Shown: piece by piece, positions 1 to 12,200 of the stretch
How the letters are laid out: each line of letters begins with the position of its first letter
Numbering within the stretch: the stretch's first letter is position 1
Source of the DNA: Chrysomallon squamiferum
Taxonomy: Eukaryota > Mollusca > Gastropoda > Neomphalida > Peltospiridae
Reading direction: 5' to 3'
DNA length: 64,000 nt
Assembly: GCA_012295275.1 (NCBI GenBank)
Contig: CM022673.1
Span: 4,250,605 to 4,314,604, forward strand
Notes under the pieces: generated by a model
Database searches by the model: none
Told to the model about the DNA's origin: nothing
The model's input: the letters and a program-made list of their open reading frames with translations, nothing else
Position numbers and translations under genes: made by a program

Positions 1-669
1 TTAGCTTGCTTCAAGACATAACCATGCAACCCCGAATACTGTGTAAAGAACATTGAATACTGTATAAAGAATATATATATGTATATATAAATCAGTGAAA
101 AATGCTTCTGTATTTATAAAGTTATTTTATTCAATTTAAAAAAGGAAGAAAAAGGATTGGATGAATGTTCGGGGTTTTTTTTGTTTGTTTTTTTTAACCT
201 TTAAAATCGTCGAAGAATACGAACACTGAAGAAAAAATATTTTCTTTACTATTTCGTTCTTTTGGGTTTCTTGTAAGAATATAATCGATTTACTCTTTTT
301 AAAGCTAAAATAAAGTGTTTGATACTAAAGAAGTTTTCATTCTTTGAACTTCTTCAATCGTCTGCTGCAATCGTCAATACTAAAATATTAGTTAATATCT
401 AAACATTTTTAGAAATCCTTATTTACATTTTTGTATTTAAAAATTGTACAAAATCTAATCAAAACTGCATGATTATTAATAGTTTTTAAAGTCCTTCACT
501 ATGCTATTTTATTAATGCTATTTTATTATTTATTTATTTATTTATTTTTTATTCATTATCTGCATTAGCCGGTATACAGAAAATCAAAACCTTCGAGTTA
601 GAAATATCAACCATACCTGTTAGAAAATTCATTTAAAAAAAAAAAAAAAAAAAAAAAAAGTGTACTCAC
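1..669 (-). other. Intron 1 of the left ZIP gene (no exon seen)
   Basis: AT-rich DNA downstream of the donor site of the ZIP first exon at 670. It contains a (TTTA)n run near 521-550 and a poly(A) run at 634-659. I see no second exon before the left edge, so the rest of the gene lies outside the window. Confidence 0.6.
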
Positions 670-921
670 TTCCTGTTTCCACAGTGTGCAGCCAGTCTCG
701 TTCTCGTTGCAAGAACTCAGAAGTGAATTCACAGAGTCGGAGCTCTGGAAGTCTCGAATCATTTTCAGAAGTCCGTTTTCGCCAATCTGTCCATTGGTTC
801 CGTATATCTGAACCAGTTTCTCGGCGTAGAGAAGAGAAGAGTTCTGAACACAGAAGGCCGCGTCTGAAAGGTGGACGAAGCAGTAGGCGACGGTGACGGA
901 GATGGCGACGAGTTTATCCAT
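670..921 (-). CDS. ZIP-family metal transporter, first coding exon only (partial)
   Basis: This exon encodes the extracellular N-terminus of a ZIP (SLC39) metal-ion transporter of the LIV-1 type. I start at the ATG at 921-919 because it opens directly into a hydrophobic signal peptide (MDKLVAISVTVAYCFVHLS). An in-frame ATG 33 bases upstream (954) would put a polar stretch before it. After the signal come N-glycosylation sites and the short block AEKLVQIYGTNGQIGENGL, which parallels [18 protein letters not shown] in the complete ZIP gene at 9228-20030. The exon ends ...LWKQE at a GTGAGT donor, the same place and phase as exon 1 of that paralogue (...CLEKQ). Seen: open frame, signal peptide, donor. 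Inferred: membership of the same tandem family. No transmembrane core is in the window, so transport function cannot be confirmed here. Confidence 0.72.
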
Positions 922-2364
922 GTTTGAGAAACCAGCTAGACACCTGGACGTCAACCTCGTGGATGTTTACAACTAACTGTTGTCTGATACGTCTCAACCT
1001 GAGTGTTTAAGCTTGCAAACGCTGACGCATTATGACGAGAAGAGGTCATAGAGGGATAAGGATTGTGTACGCCCCCCTCTCCCCCCAGACCATTGCAACT
1101 GGATACCCACCCGAGAATATAGTAAAGTTATTTTGTTTCAGTTGACCTTGCTATCAATATCAATGAGCTTTGTCGTGCTTGACCGAGTGTTTGGACATTA
1201 CTTTTTACAAATTTGAGGATCTTCAATGATTTACTCAAGCGTGTATTCTATAGTCCTATCAGTACAATTAGCATACTGACTAATAAAAATAGATTTTCCA
1301 GGTCCAGACAAATGGTGAGGACAAGTGTTGTCTTTCAGTCTTTTTTTCTCTCTCTCTCATTAAATGTTCCACCGGAAAATTAAGCCTCTTCTCCTTCTTG
1401 AATTTGCATATGTCAAAGTTAGCTGAAGTTCAACGATGACGGTCTAAAAATGGACTTTACGGCGTCACCCATATCTTTTAGATCTTTTCCTAGGCTCGAG
1501 GTATTGTAACTTAACAATGAACTAACATCCAAACAAAACGTGATCGAGAGGATAAAAAAAATAATAATAATATACTGGATAAATATGTATATCTCGGTGG
1601 TCATACCTTTGTGATCAATGACCTTTATGAACGATACGATCTGATAAACACTCACACGACAGCGACAACGTATACGTACTCTGACGTAGATGTCAGCATG
1701 TGTGTGTGTTTTTGTACAATTGGTGTAACCGGCAGCACGTTCTGATGCAATAAGTTTGCGTCGAGGGTAAAAATAGAGCGAAAGAAAGAGCGGAAGCTAG
1801 ACACAAGTTACTAAATAGGGCACAGTGGGATGAAAATCTTTCACGGTAGCTGCAGTCATTGACACGTTTGTTATTCTGGGTTTGTTTTTTTGTTTTTGTT
1901 TTTTCCCTTCTTGTTTTACACAGAACACACGGTATGATTAAACTAGATAAAGTCTACGCATAAACAGCGTAATAAATCGATAAACCAGTGTGGGAGTTTT
2001 GGGTTGTCTGCGCATGTGTGACTGTGGTAAATTAACGTTAATGTAGTATATCTTATACAGATAATCGGGGGCGAATCAGAAAATTTCAGAAAATGGGTAC
2101 GCTTCATCGCTCTTACTGTCACAACTTTATTTAATGCGTTTTTTCATTATAAATAAATTAACATCAGTTATATATAAAGCGATATAACAGTATCAATGTT
2201 TTCAGTTCGTGTTAAATAAAACATTTCTTCTTTTTTCATGGAATTATTTTCTTTTCGTAGTGAATATTATTGTAAGCTTTGGGTGTTTTCAAAACGCGTT
2301 TTAAAACATTTCGTCAACAGTAAGAATCCCATTTTATCAGGTTACTTGCTATTTCAGCTGCTAG
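922..2364. promoter_or_regulatory. 5' flank of the left ZIP gene
   Basis: Upstream region of the minus-strand ZIP exon, less AT-rich than the neighbouring intergenic DNA (especially 922-1140). It should hold the promoter and 5' UTR. I found no convincing TATA box or metal-response element. An NRF1-like GCGCATGTG lies near 2011. No gene is seen. Confidence 0.4.
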
Positions 2365-2607
2365 TATACAGGGTGTCCACAAAGTCTGGGTACATGGGGA
2401 ATTTTACTATGCTATTTATTTATGTTATTTTTCTTACCCAGATCGAATGATGGCTCTGTCTAAAGAAGAAAGAATCGAGTTGGTACTCTTAAGTGGACGA
2501 GAAGGATGGTCTTATCGCAAAATTGCAGAAGAATTCAACCTTAGACACCCTAAAAGATAACCTATTTATTTTACTTATGTACCTAGACTTTGTGGACACC
2601 CTGTATA
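2365..2607 (+). mobile_element. Tiny mariner/IS630-like element with 30-bp terminal inverted repeats
   Basis: Arms at 2365-2394 and 2578-2607 match at 29 of 30 positions when one is reverse-complemented. Each begins TATACAGGGTGTCCAC, so a TA target duplication fits the outer ends. The body is only about 183 bp and holds the start of a transposase-like reading frame (2447-2560). TA duplication and GGGTGTCC-type ends are known from Tc1/mariner/IS630 relatives. It is an internally deleted, non-autonomous copy. Confidence 0.82.
2447..2560 (+). pseudogene. Transposase N-terminal fragment (37 aa) inside the 2.4 kb element
   Basis: An ATG-to-TAA frame of 37 codons with the block LSKEERIELVLLSGREG followed by WSYRKIAEEFNLRHP. 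This looks like the first helix-turn-helix of mariner-related transposases (DUF4817-like: a short acidic helix, a 'GE' turn, then an 'A..F...P' helix). The frame ends just after RHP, where the catalytic DDE domain should follow, so the catalytic part has been deleted. It cannot be an active transposase, though it could in principle still bind the element ends. Confidence 0.6.
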
Positions 2608-5600
2608 ATCAAAAATAGATTTAGGTATAATTATTAGTACCCAGTGTTTACAAGTTTCTGTACATTTTAATTACATTCAAAGTTTTACATTACCCCCTCC
2701 TGTAATGTAAATTATTCATTATTTCAGTATGTGGAACAAAATAAAACAAAATAAAATAAAATAAAATAATAATAACAGTAAATAACTAACAAAACAAATG
2801 GAACCAAAGAAACGGACCATACAATTTCAAATAGCTTTTTATTATGGCAAATATTGTTTTCCTTTTTTTTTTTTTACCTCAGTTATTATGATTACAGAAA
2901 TAAATTTAACAAACTTAAAAAATGATGAAATGCTTTCTATAATGTCTGATTTTCTTTAAAAATACAGCTATAATAATAACAATAATAATATAAACATTTA
3001 AAAATATACTAAGCCCAAAATGACCATTTCAGACATGCCCATAAATGAATAGACACCATAAAAAATACACTGATGGTTACATATTCACGTATATTAAACA
3101 ACTTTCATCACACACAATTCATCAACAACAAAACATGAAGAATAAAATAAAATTAAAAAGCTGGATCCCTCATGCAACAATATATTTTGTGCAAATAAAA
3201 GCAAAATGCTTAACCGAATTTATAACTATAACAAATTCATTAAAGATTTCTGTGTAAATACAAGTCTTAAACAATTTCAGAGAAATCAAATGAACAAATT
3301 TGAAAGTAAAGTATAAGATTAATAACAAACTTGTGATATGGGTAACTGTGTTGTTGTTGCTGTTACAAATTATTTGGTCTTCAAAATACTATGTTTGAGT
3401 TGGGTTCTGAACATTTTAGGATTTATACAAAACAGAACACTGGGTCAGTTGATCAACATTTGATTCATATTCCATGGAGTGCGAACATAAACCAAGCAGA
3501 ATAAATAAAAAATAAAAATAAAGCACAAAGAAAACAGAAATATTAAACAAAAGTGAGATGAGTTACTTTGGCATTATCAGTGATTTAATACTTTGGTTAT
3601 AACAATATGTTTATTGACACTTCTTATCTTAATTTCTAAACACACTTCATGATCAACAAATGTAAATAACCAGCCAAAATCTCCATCTATTTCATGTAGA
3701 TGTATAAAAATCAAAGAAAATACCTATATATATCTTATTGGTTTATAAACAATGTAAGTTTATATAAATTCATTTTGTGTACTTCCAAATTACTGTTATT
3801 GCCTTGCTGCTGTTTTTAACAAATGAACTTATGAAGTATGAATTATTAATATAACATTTATGCACTGATGCCGATAATTATGTAATTTTGTATGTAAAAA
3901 AAAAAAAAAAAAATAATAATAATAACAATAAAAAATTTACATTAAAAATACAAATTAAATTTATTTTAAAACAATGCTCGACTTAGAAACCGAAATAAGA
4001 ATTATGCAATGAATGATGTACTCAATCTGTCTAGATATTTTTCGTTTCTTGGAACAGGAGGACATAATTTTAAAAAACCAACATCAACATCTATTTATCA
4101 TCGTGTTGTATTTTATTATCTTCAAAGGATGATGTCAACAAACAGTAATTTGGAAGATTAAAAATATTGATAACATCAGACTGTAGCTCTGAAAATTTAC
4201 TATGAATAATTTTTAAAAAATATCCACAAGGGTTAGAGTATCAATAACAGGCTACATTAAACTAAAAATAGTAAACCCCAGTAGTTTTCAAATGCACCAG
4301 TTTAATACCGATTCCTAAAGTTGTTTTTGTACATACAATTGGAAAATTCAAATAAATACATTTTTAAAAATTCAGACTACATATTTTTTCAATGAATATC
4401 AAACATACACACACACAAAAAAAAAAAAAAAGTTTTGTTTTAAAAGTAATCAAAATAGCCAGCCACAACAAACAAAACATCTTATTTTCAATTCGCCATA
4501 CAAAATAAAATAACTGTATTCCGATATTTTGTCATTGTTACATACATTTAAAAAAAACTATTTTCACATATTTATTCATTAACTTACTTTAATTTTGAAT
4601 TAAATGAGACAGTATAATGAAAAGATTGTGCAAAATATTAAAATATTTTTATGTTTGTAATATACATAAATAAATTAATAACAACAGTATTACTATTTAA
4701 GTATTATATAAATATGAATGTGATATTCTTGACATAATGTAAAATTGCTTTCTTACATTAGAACTCTAAATATAATTAATTATACAAAGAAATCTTTCTA
4801 AAAAGTATATTTAGTAAGAAATAATAATAATAAAAAATATAATTTAATAAAATCACCGATCTAACCGAGACAGCTAATTTACTTTGACTAGAAATTAAAA
4901 ATGTACACCTCATCATCATCAATGTAACAAATTCTACTAACCGTAGAAATAAATTACAAACAATCAATCATAATCATCATCATTTCAACAATCATTGTAA
5001 ATATATTAATGTGTTTCTCTGTATATTCACCAAAAACATTATTTTTAAACATATAAAAAATTTTGCATATAATTTCCAGAATCAAACATAAATTAGTATA
5101 AACTAAAAAAAAAAAAATTAAAAAAAAAAATTAAAGGTTTTGTAAGAGAAAACCGTTTTCTTCAAATAAGTAAGGTGTTAAAATCCTGTCATATTTATTA
5201 AAAAATTAAAACATGATAGCACTAATTTGTATAATTAAATTGTTTATCTGTTGCATACAGTAATAGTGTATTGGAATTCATATATAAAGTGTATACATGC
5301 AATGATATAAAATAATTCTATGGTTACATGATAGATTTAAAGACACAAATTAAAAAATATATCTAATATATCCTGCTGCGTTTCATACTATCACATTATT
5401 TATGAAAAAATGAAAATTAATTTCTAAACACATTTTTCCTTCTTTTTTTTTTTTTTATCTGTTTGGCCCATTTCATCATCAAAAAAACAAAAACAAACAA
5501 AAAAAAAAGACCTGAAGCACTGTTATTAATTTTTAAAAATACCATTAAAAAGAGCATTTTTAAAGGATCAATTCTGAGACACATGGTTATACAAACTGAC

Positions 5601-7870
5601 TAATGAACTCTAATTTTAAGTTTAAAACTAAAATCCTAAGTTAATGTTTAATATTAACTTAAAATTCCAATAACAGCCAATTTGCATAACTTCATTTTAC
5701 ATTGTTATTTCACATAACCTTTTATAATTCTCATAAAAAAAAACAATAATAAAAAATATAAAAAAAACCCACCCAAAACAACAAACCCCACCACATATAT
5801 ACATAAAAACCCAAAAAGCCCATTATATATAAACTTGACATTTAAATAATGGTACATTCAAGGAATTTCAAACATACATTATTAGTCTGTTACAATCATA
5901 AATGTCGAATAAAATTTTAAACAACAATTCTGAGAAATAAAATTAATATTCAATGTTCAAAAACTTACAGCTAAAATACACAGTATCAAGTTTGCAATGA
6001 AAGTTTAATCTGTAATGGCCTACAATAAAAAGCCAAATAAGTTATAAGAAAGAATAAAGATGCTCTTTTTTTTTTTTATCAAAAATAAAGTGATGCTTTT
6101 AAAATTCTGATACTTGAATCAAATGTAAATATCAAAATTTTGATTAACTGTGATATGCTATATCTAATCAATTACATACCTTTATAATCCACAACACCTA
6201 ATAATCAGATATCTGATAAACAATTCATTAAATTAAAATTAATCAGTCATGCAATTTGACCTTTGTCATATGAACTGAATTTTTAAAAATATTATTTGAA
6301 CATAAAAATCTTTTTAAAAAAACCCACAAAAAATAAAATATTATCACTCCAACTCATTGTTAATCACATTTTAAAATCTGAATATGAATACCAAAATAAA
6401 CTGATCTTTTGAGAAAAATTAAATTCACATCTTCAGCATCAGAACATTTCTTTGGCTAGCTTCAATACCAAGTGAATGAATGTAATAAAGTCAAATTCCA
6501 TATACTTCTGCTATCTGTAAAGATCTATAACAAAATAATCTTAATAAAGTATTTTAACAGACAGTGTCAAAAAGATAATGGTATTTCTGCTCCAAGACGG
6601 AATAACAAAAAAAGAAAAAAGGTAGCTGTTTGTGATAGAATATATCGCAAGACATAAAATAGAGACAGGTTTTCCCAAATTAACCTTTTGAAAAACTTGA
6701 AAATTAATTAAATTGATTATAGTTATTTACTTAATAATATATTTATATCTCAAAAAATTATAATCAGAAACACAAACACTACACATACACACACAAAAAA
6801 CACATCATTTTTCAAAGCATCTTCATAGCACAGAATGATTGTTATAAAAAGAAATGGCTGATAATAATGGGACATAACTCTAGTAGGGTATTGGAATAAA
6901 CTATCGAAAATTTATTCCTGAAACATTCAATCACAGAAGCAGAAAAATCTTTTAAGCAATGTTTTAGTGAATTTAAATCTTTGTGTATAAAAAAAATAAT
7001 AAAAAAATAAAAGGATGCATTTGTCACAACCTATAACTAAATGCAAATACTTGTTAATGTTATCTTTAAAATACAATGTATTTTTTCAATTTATTGGTTG
7101 AAATTAAATTGTCTCAAATGTAAATTTATCTCTCTGCATATAATTATAAGAGATTCAATCTAAACTTATGAATAACATAAAGAGTTTAGATTTCTAACCT
7201 GTATGTATTAATAAATGCACAGAATCAGATAAACTGCTGTTTGGTTAACTGAACATTAGCTGGTGCAACTGTGTATTCAGAACAACAGTATGTGCATTAA
7301 ACTGAGGAAATGTTTTATGTTGATTATGTTATTAACAAACCATCTTGTTTTAAAGAAGAGTATCTATAGTAAGTTCAAACAGATACAATATTCAAAATAT
7401 TGCACAAACTTGCATTAAAATTTCTTAGCGTAAATTATATGAAATGCTTCATACCCTCTGACATAATACTGTGAATGCTTTCTCATTCAAGTCATTTGAA
7501 TAAACACCTGTGTGCATACATTATAAAGATATCAATCTCTCAAAAACACCCAGCTATTAATTCTAAATATATTAAGGGTGCCAACCCATTCTGATATTTA
7601 AATCCAGTTTCTGTTCATTTTCTTTAAGACAAGATCAACTCTTTTTGCTCTGTCTGTCTCTCTGTCTCTCTGCCTCTCTCTCTCTCTCAATTTTTCTGTT
7701 TCACTGGCAAGATGTCACTAAGCAGTTTTTTGACAATAATGAAATATCATGTCTGGTGATAGCTTAGATTAGTCATGGAAAAAATCTTACTTCTCAAAAT
7801 AAATGCGTCAGGAAATTAGAGACAAAAAATGCAGTTTGAGACATTAAGTTAATAAGACAAATGCAGATAC

Positions 7871-7908
<38 letters not shown>

Positions 7909-9227
7909 TAATAATAATGATGATGATAATATGTATAATATATATAAAATTCAATAACAAATAATGCACATTAATGCTTGATTAAAACTTATTTGTCTAA
8001 ATATATATGTGTATATGTATAATTTTAAAAATATTCTGAATTAAAACAGCAGATTTACAAGATATATTAAACATTTTTGGTCTGTGCAATTTTACATTCT
8101 TCTAAAATTTTATACAATTTGTGATTGAAACAGTGTAAAGGAAAAAAGAAATAACAAAAAACAAATATTCAAACAGCAACTTTATCATACACACACACAC
8201 ATACACACAAACACACACAAACACACACACACTCATACCCACAGCTGTTGTTTTGTTGAAGGTTTGTTTTAAAATACATAAATATTGAGAGTACATACCG
8301 TGTATATGTTAAAATGACGTAGATATTTCTGAAAAAATGTTATTATAGCAATATAATATTAGAGATAAAAAAAAAAATTATATAGCAAAACAAATAAAAA
8401 TCATTGACTATGAATCTGAGACACAATTCCATTTTTTCTTACAGTAATAAGTACTTCTTTTAAACAAAGAGTATAATTTTTAGACATTATCTGGCTGTAA
8501 AATGTTCTTCAAACTGTTATAACAATGTCAGTCAGCCAAAATGTCAACCTAATAATTTATTTATTTATTTATTTACTTACATACTTAGTAATTTATTTAT
8601 GTTTTTATGTTTTTTAAATTTATTAAAGTAATATAATGCTTATTTTTTCAAGTCAATGATTTTATATAAAAATGTTGAGTAAATTCATTAACACGCTGTT
8701 TTATCAATATAAAGATATTTTAATACACTAACAATTTTAGAAAAACAAAAACCCATGCAAAATATTTTACAGAGGTTATATTAAGTTTTTTTTCTTATAG
8801 TATTATGCTCGTCTGTTCTGTTTTTTCATATTAATGAAAGAATTCAAGATAAAAATCATGTAATATAATTCTGAAAATACGTCTTAAAAACAGAATTATT
8901 TTGAAAATTCTAAAACATCTTTATATATATTTTCTAAAGTATCAGTTATTTGTTATAAACAGGAATATAACAGTATATTTAAAACAGTGACTAAAAGATT
9001 TCAAAAACAGACCTCCATGTAAAAGACATATTTTTACACATGACTACAAATGTAAAGCCAATATACAAAACATTAATATCTTTAACACTAATGTGATATA
9101 TATTAATTTAAAAAAAAAAACTAAAACCCATGCAAAACATTTGATAATGTTCTGCAAGTCAACCATTATGAAAAGATAAGTAAGTTTTTTTAGGCAGAAA
9201 CCCGTGTTAAAAGGAACCTTTCTGTTG
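2608..9227 (-). other. AT-rich non-coding stretch, possibly a long 3' UTR of the complete ZIP gene
   Basis: About 6.6 kb without a credible exon on either strand. By eye the plus strand carries clearly more A than T and more C than G through most of it. That is what a U-rich transcript copied from the minus strand would leave, so part may be 3' UTR of the ZIP gene that stops at 9230. Many TTTATT (minus-strand AATAAA) sites make the real end impossible to choose. It holds homopolymers and microsatellites, including (AAT)n at about 7870-7915 and CA-rich runs near 8190-8231. Confidence 0.35.
7870..7918. repeat. (AAT)n microsatellite
   Basis: About fifteen AAT units with one interruption, followed by a short GAT run. 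Confidence 0.9.
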
Positions 9228-12200
9228 TTAAAACTGAATCTTGCTGCTATACACAGCCATAAACAGCATAATGCCAAATCCTGTGAGAAGGCCAAGGTTC
9301 TGTAAAATGAATATTTTTATTGTTCCCAGTGATTTGTCATTGGTAGTCTCTGCAGCATTCATTTCTGGCATCTAAAGAAATAAAAAGGAAAATCAATTAT
9401 TTAACAAATATATCTTGTTTACAAAAATATCTAACTTCTGAAAAAAGGAAGATAAAAAATAAGTATTTTTTACATCTATCGTTTTATTAAAAAAACCAGA
9501 GTAAAACTGAACAGTTATAATAAAACAGAAATATTTAATGTTTAGTAATTGACAATCACTCATCTTCCTGTGATTTTCTCCCTAATGCTCAACTGTTTAT
9601 TATACTGTATGCAGGAGTGGGATTCATTGCAAAATAATAAATTTTTTAATGCTGCTAAATATCAACAAACAGTATTTTGTGTTTATTGTTCTGGACAAAG
9701 CAGCATTAATGAAATAATTTAGTGCTCTGTTAACTGCTCTAGATAAATGATACAAATTGTGAATAAACATTATAAAAGAAGAAATAACATTTTACAAAAG
9801 TTTACAGTATTTCTGAGTGACATTATGGTAATCAAAAGTTTAATAAAGAACGCAATATTCAAAAAGCTACAAAATCACTTAGTACCATGGTTTTATTTAC
9901 AAGCACTACCCAAGAAAGAAAAATCTCATGACATGATTGCTTGATTACAATGTTCCCAGAATGCAAATAAGAATGGGAAATTCCACAATCAAGTCATAAA
10001 AATTCAAAAAAATTAACAAAATAAATAAATAAATAAATAAATAATGTCACAGAAAAGAAACTGATCCAGTAACCATAGCATAAAGAAATATTATGTACAA
10101 GTTAATGTGAACATTAGTACACAGGTGTAATTCAATCCAAGACAAAAATCAATGAATTCTTACCATGTCAGCCAGTGATATGTAGAGGAACATTCCTCCA
10201 GCAACACCAAACACGTAGTGATGTGCTCCTGACAGCTCTCCGAGCAGAATACCAAAAATCAGTCCCAGGAAACACATACAGGCCGAGAGAAAGTTGAATA
10301 GCAACGCCTTCCTCAATGACATCCCTGAGTTAAGTAGAATGGCAAAATCTCCTACAAATAAACAAATAAGTAAGTAAATAAATAAATAAAAAGAAAGAAA
10401 AAAAGGAAGTTAAAAAATGTCTTTTTCAGTACATTCCTGAGTTAATGAGTATGGCAAACTCAACTAAAATTTTTTTTAAATTAAAATAAATAAATAAAAT
10501 ATAGATAGTTTAACAACAGTGACTTCTTCAGTGCATTACTAAGTTATATAGTATGCAAAATTGCCAACCAAAAAAAAAATTTTAAATTTAAAATGAAATA
10601 AAATAAAATAAAATAAAATTAAATAAAATAAAATTAAATAAAATTTAAAAGAAAACTAAACATGTTTGTCATATTTAAGCAAAGTAATATGGCTAAAAAT
10701 CACTTAAAAATAAATTAAAAATGAAAAAATTGAACAATAATGTCTTTTTAATGACACTCCTGAATCGATTAGAAAGACAAATTTCTTAGGAAATAATTAT
10801 TATCATTATTTCTTTTTTTAAATTTAGTTCGATAAAATAAACAGTTTTAATAAGCTTTTCTTTTTCTTTAAACATATTTATGATGAATGTAAAAAATGTC
10901 AATTAAAAATAAAAACCATATTATAATTACCAGTTCATCAGAGGTTTCTATTTTCAATATTTGATATGTATTGTGTATTATCTATCACAAGTAAACAACA
11001 GGGAATGGAAAATTGAATCCTTTATTTCCTAGCCATATTTTATTTCTGCAAAGGCAAAGTCTTAAAAAAATAAAAAATAAAATAAAAAATGTAATAATAA
11101 TATCAACAGCAGACTTTACTAAGACATTTCACCTAGTTCGTGAGGCAGTTCCTCACAAATGACAGCCACAGAGACACTGATTCCTGTCAGAATGTTCTCT
11201 GAAAACGCTGCTCCAATAGATAAACCATCAATGAAGTTGTGCAGTCCATCGCCAAATATTATCATCCACGCCACAGGTTTCACAGTTCTTCTTTGTCCAC
11301 TGTGGTCATGGCCTATCAGACCATTGGGCTTTTGATTTCTACCATTGTTCTGAAAGAATTAAAATAAATATGCCCATACTTAAGCAAATACAAACTAAGA
11401 TAGATAAGTATGCAGAGATATACAATAAGAAACATATATTTGTACACACACAAAATGAACATATGTAACACATATAAATATACAAACACACACAGAGCTA
11501 TGTCCATGCATTCAAAGCACAACACAAATTTTTACACATAATCACACCATACCATATGCTACCCACCATACAAACATACACCCACCCACACACACAATAC
11601 TTCATACCGCAGAAAAACAACATACCAGAGACGATCTATCAGATTCCATCTGTTCGTTGCTCTGACTGCAAGTCAAATCTAAGGACTCGTCACTGATGTC
11701 TTCCAGCAGTTCTTGACCTGTACAGGTAGATATGTTTCGTGGCATGGTGTTCGGTTCCTTGTAGATCTTGGCATTCTCCGACTCTGGAGTTTTTTTCTTC
11801 ACAGAGCAGATGACATTCATCAAGTCATCAGTGCCCTTGTCCAGGTTGTCGTCAATGTGATCATGTCTCTTCTTCAATTTGTTCTGTCAACAGAAGGTGC
11901 AGAGATAACTTTAGAGTAAGTGGATAAGATCAAATTAAAATAAATTAAATTTAAATTTAACAAAAATAATAATGAAATAGAATTGAATAAAGGAATTAAA
12001 AACAGTAAAGAAAGGTAGAAGATAACAAAAATTACTTTCTTGGTTTAAAATAAAACATTTCTACCATCTCTTCAATATTAATAATTATTACAAACTAAAG
12101 ATTTAGTCAGCTGTAAATTAAAACAGGTAAATAAATACACTATTTCAATAATTCTCTTTTTAAATAACAACTATATATATTTTTAACTTTAACAGAAGCA

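Noticed and set aside
660-896. Plus-strand Arg/Ser-rich 78-codon frame
   Set aside because: It is the antisense shadow of the ZIP first exon, whose signal peptide and donor site explain the sequence.
1419-1655. Minus-strand 78-codon frame with a hydrophobic segment upstream of the left ZIP exon
   Set aside because: It has no similarity to ZIP N-termini, no supporting neighbouring exons and biased AT-driven composition; it is probably a chance frame.
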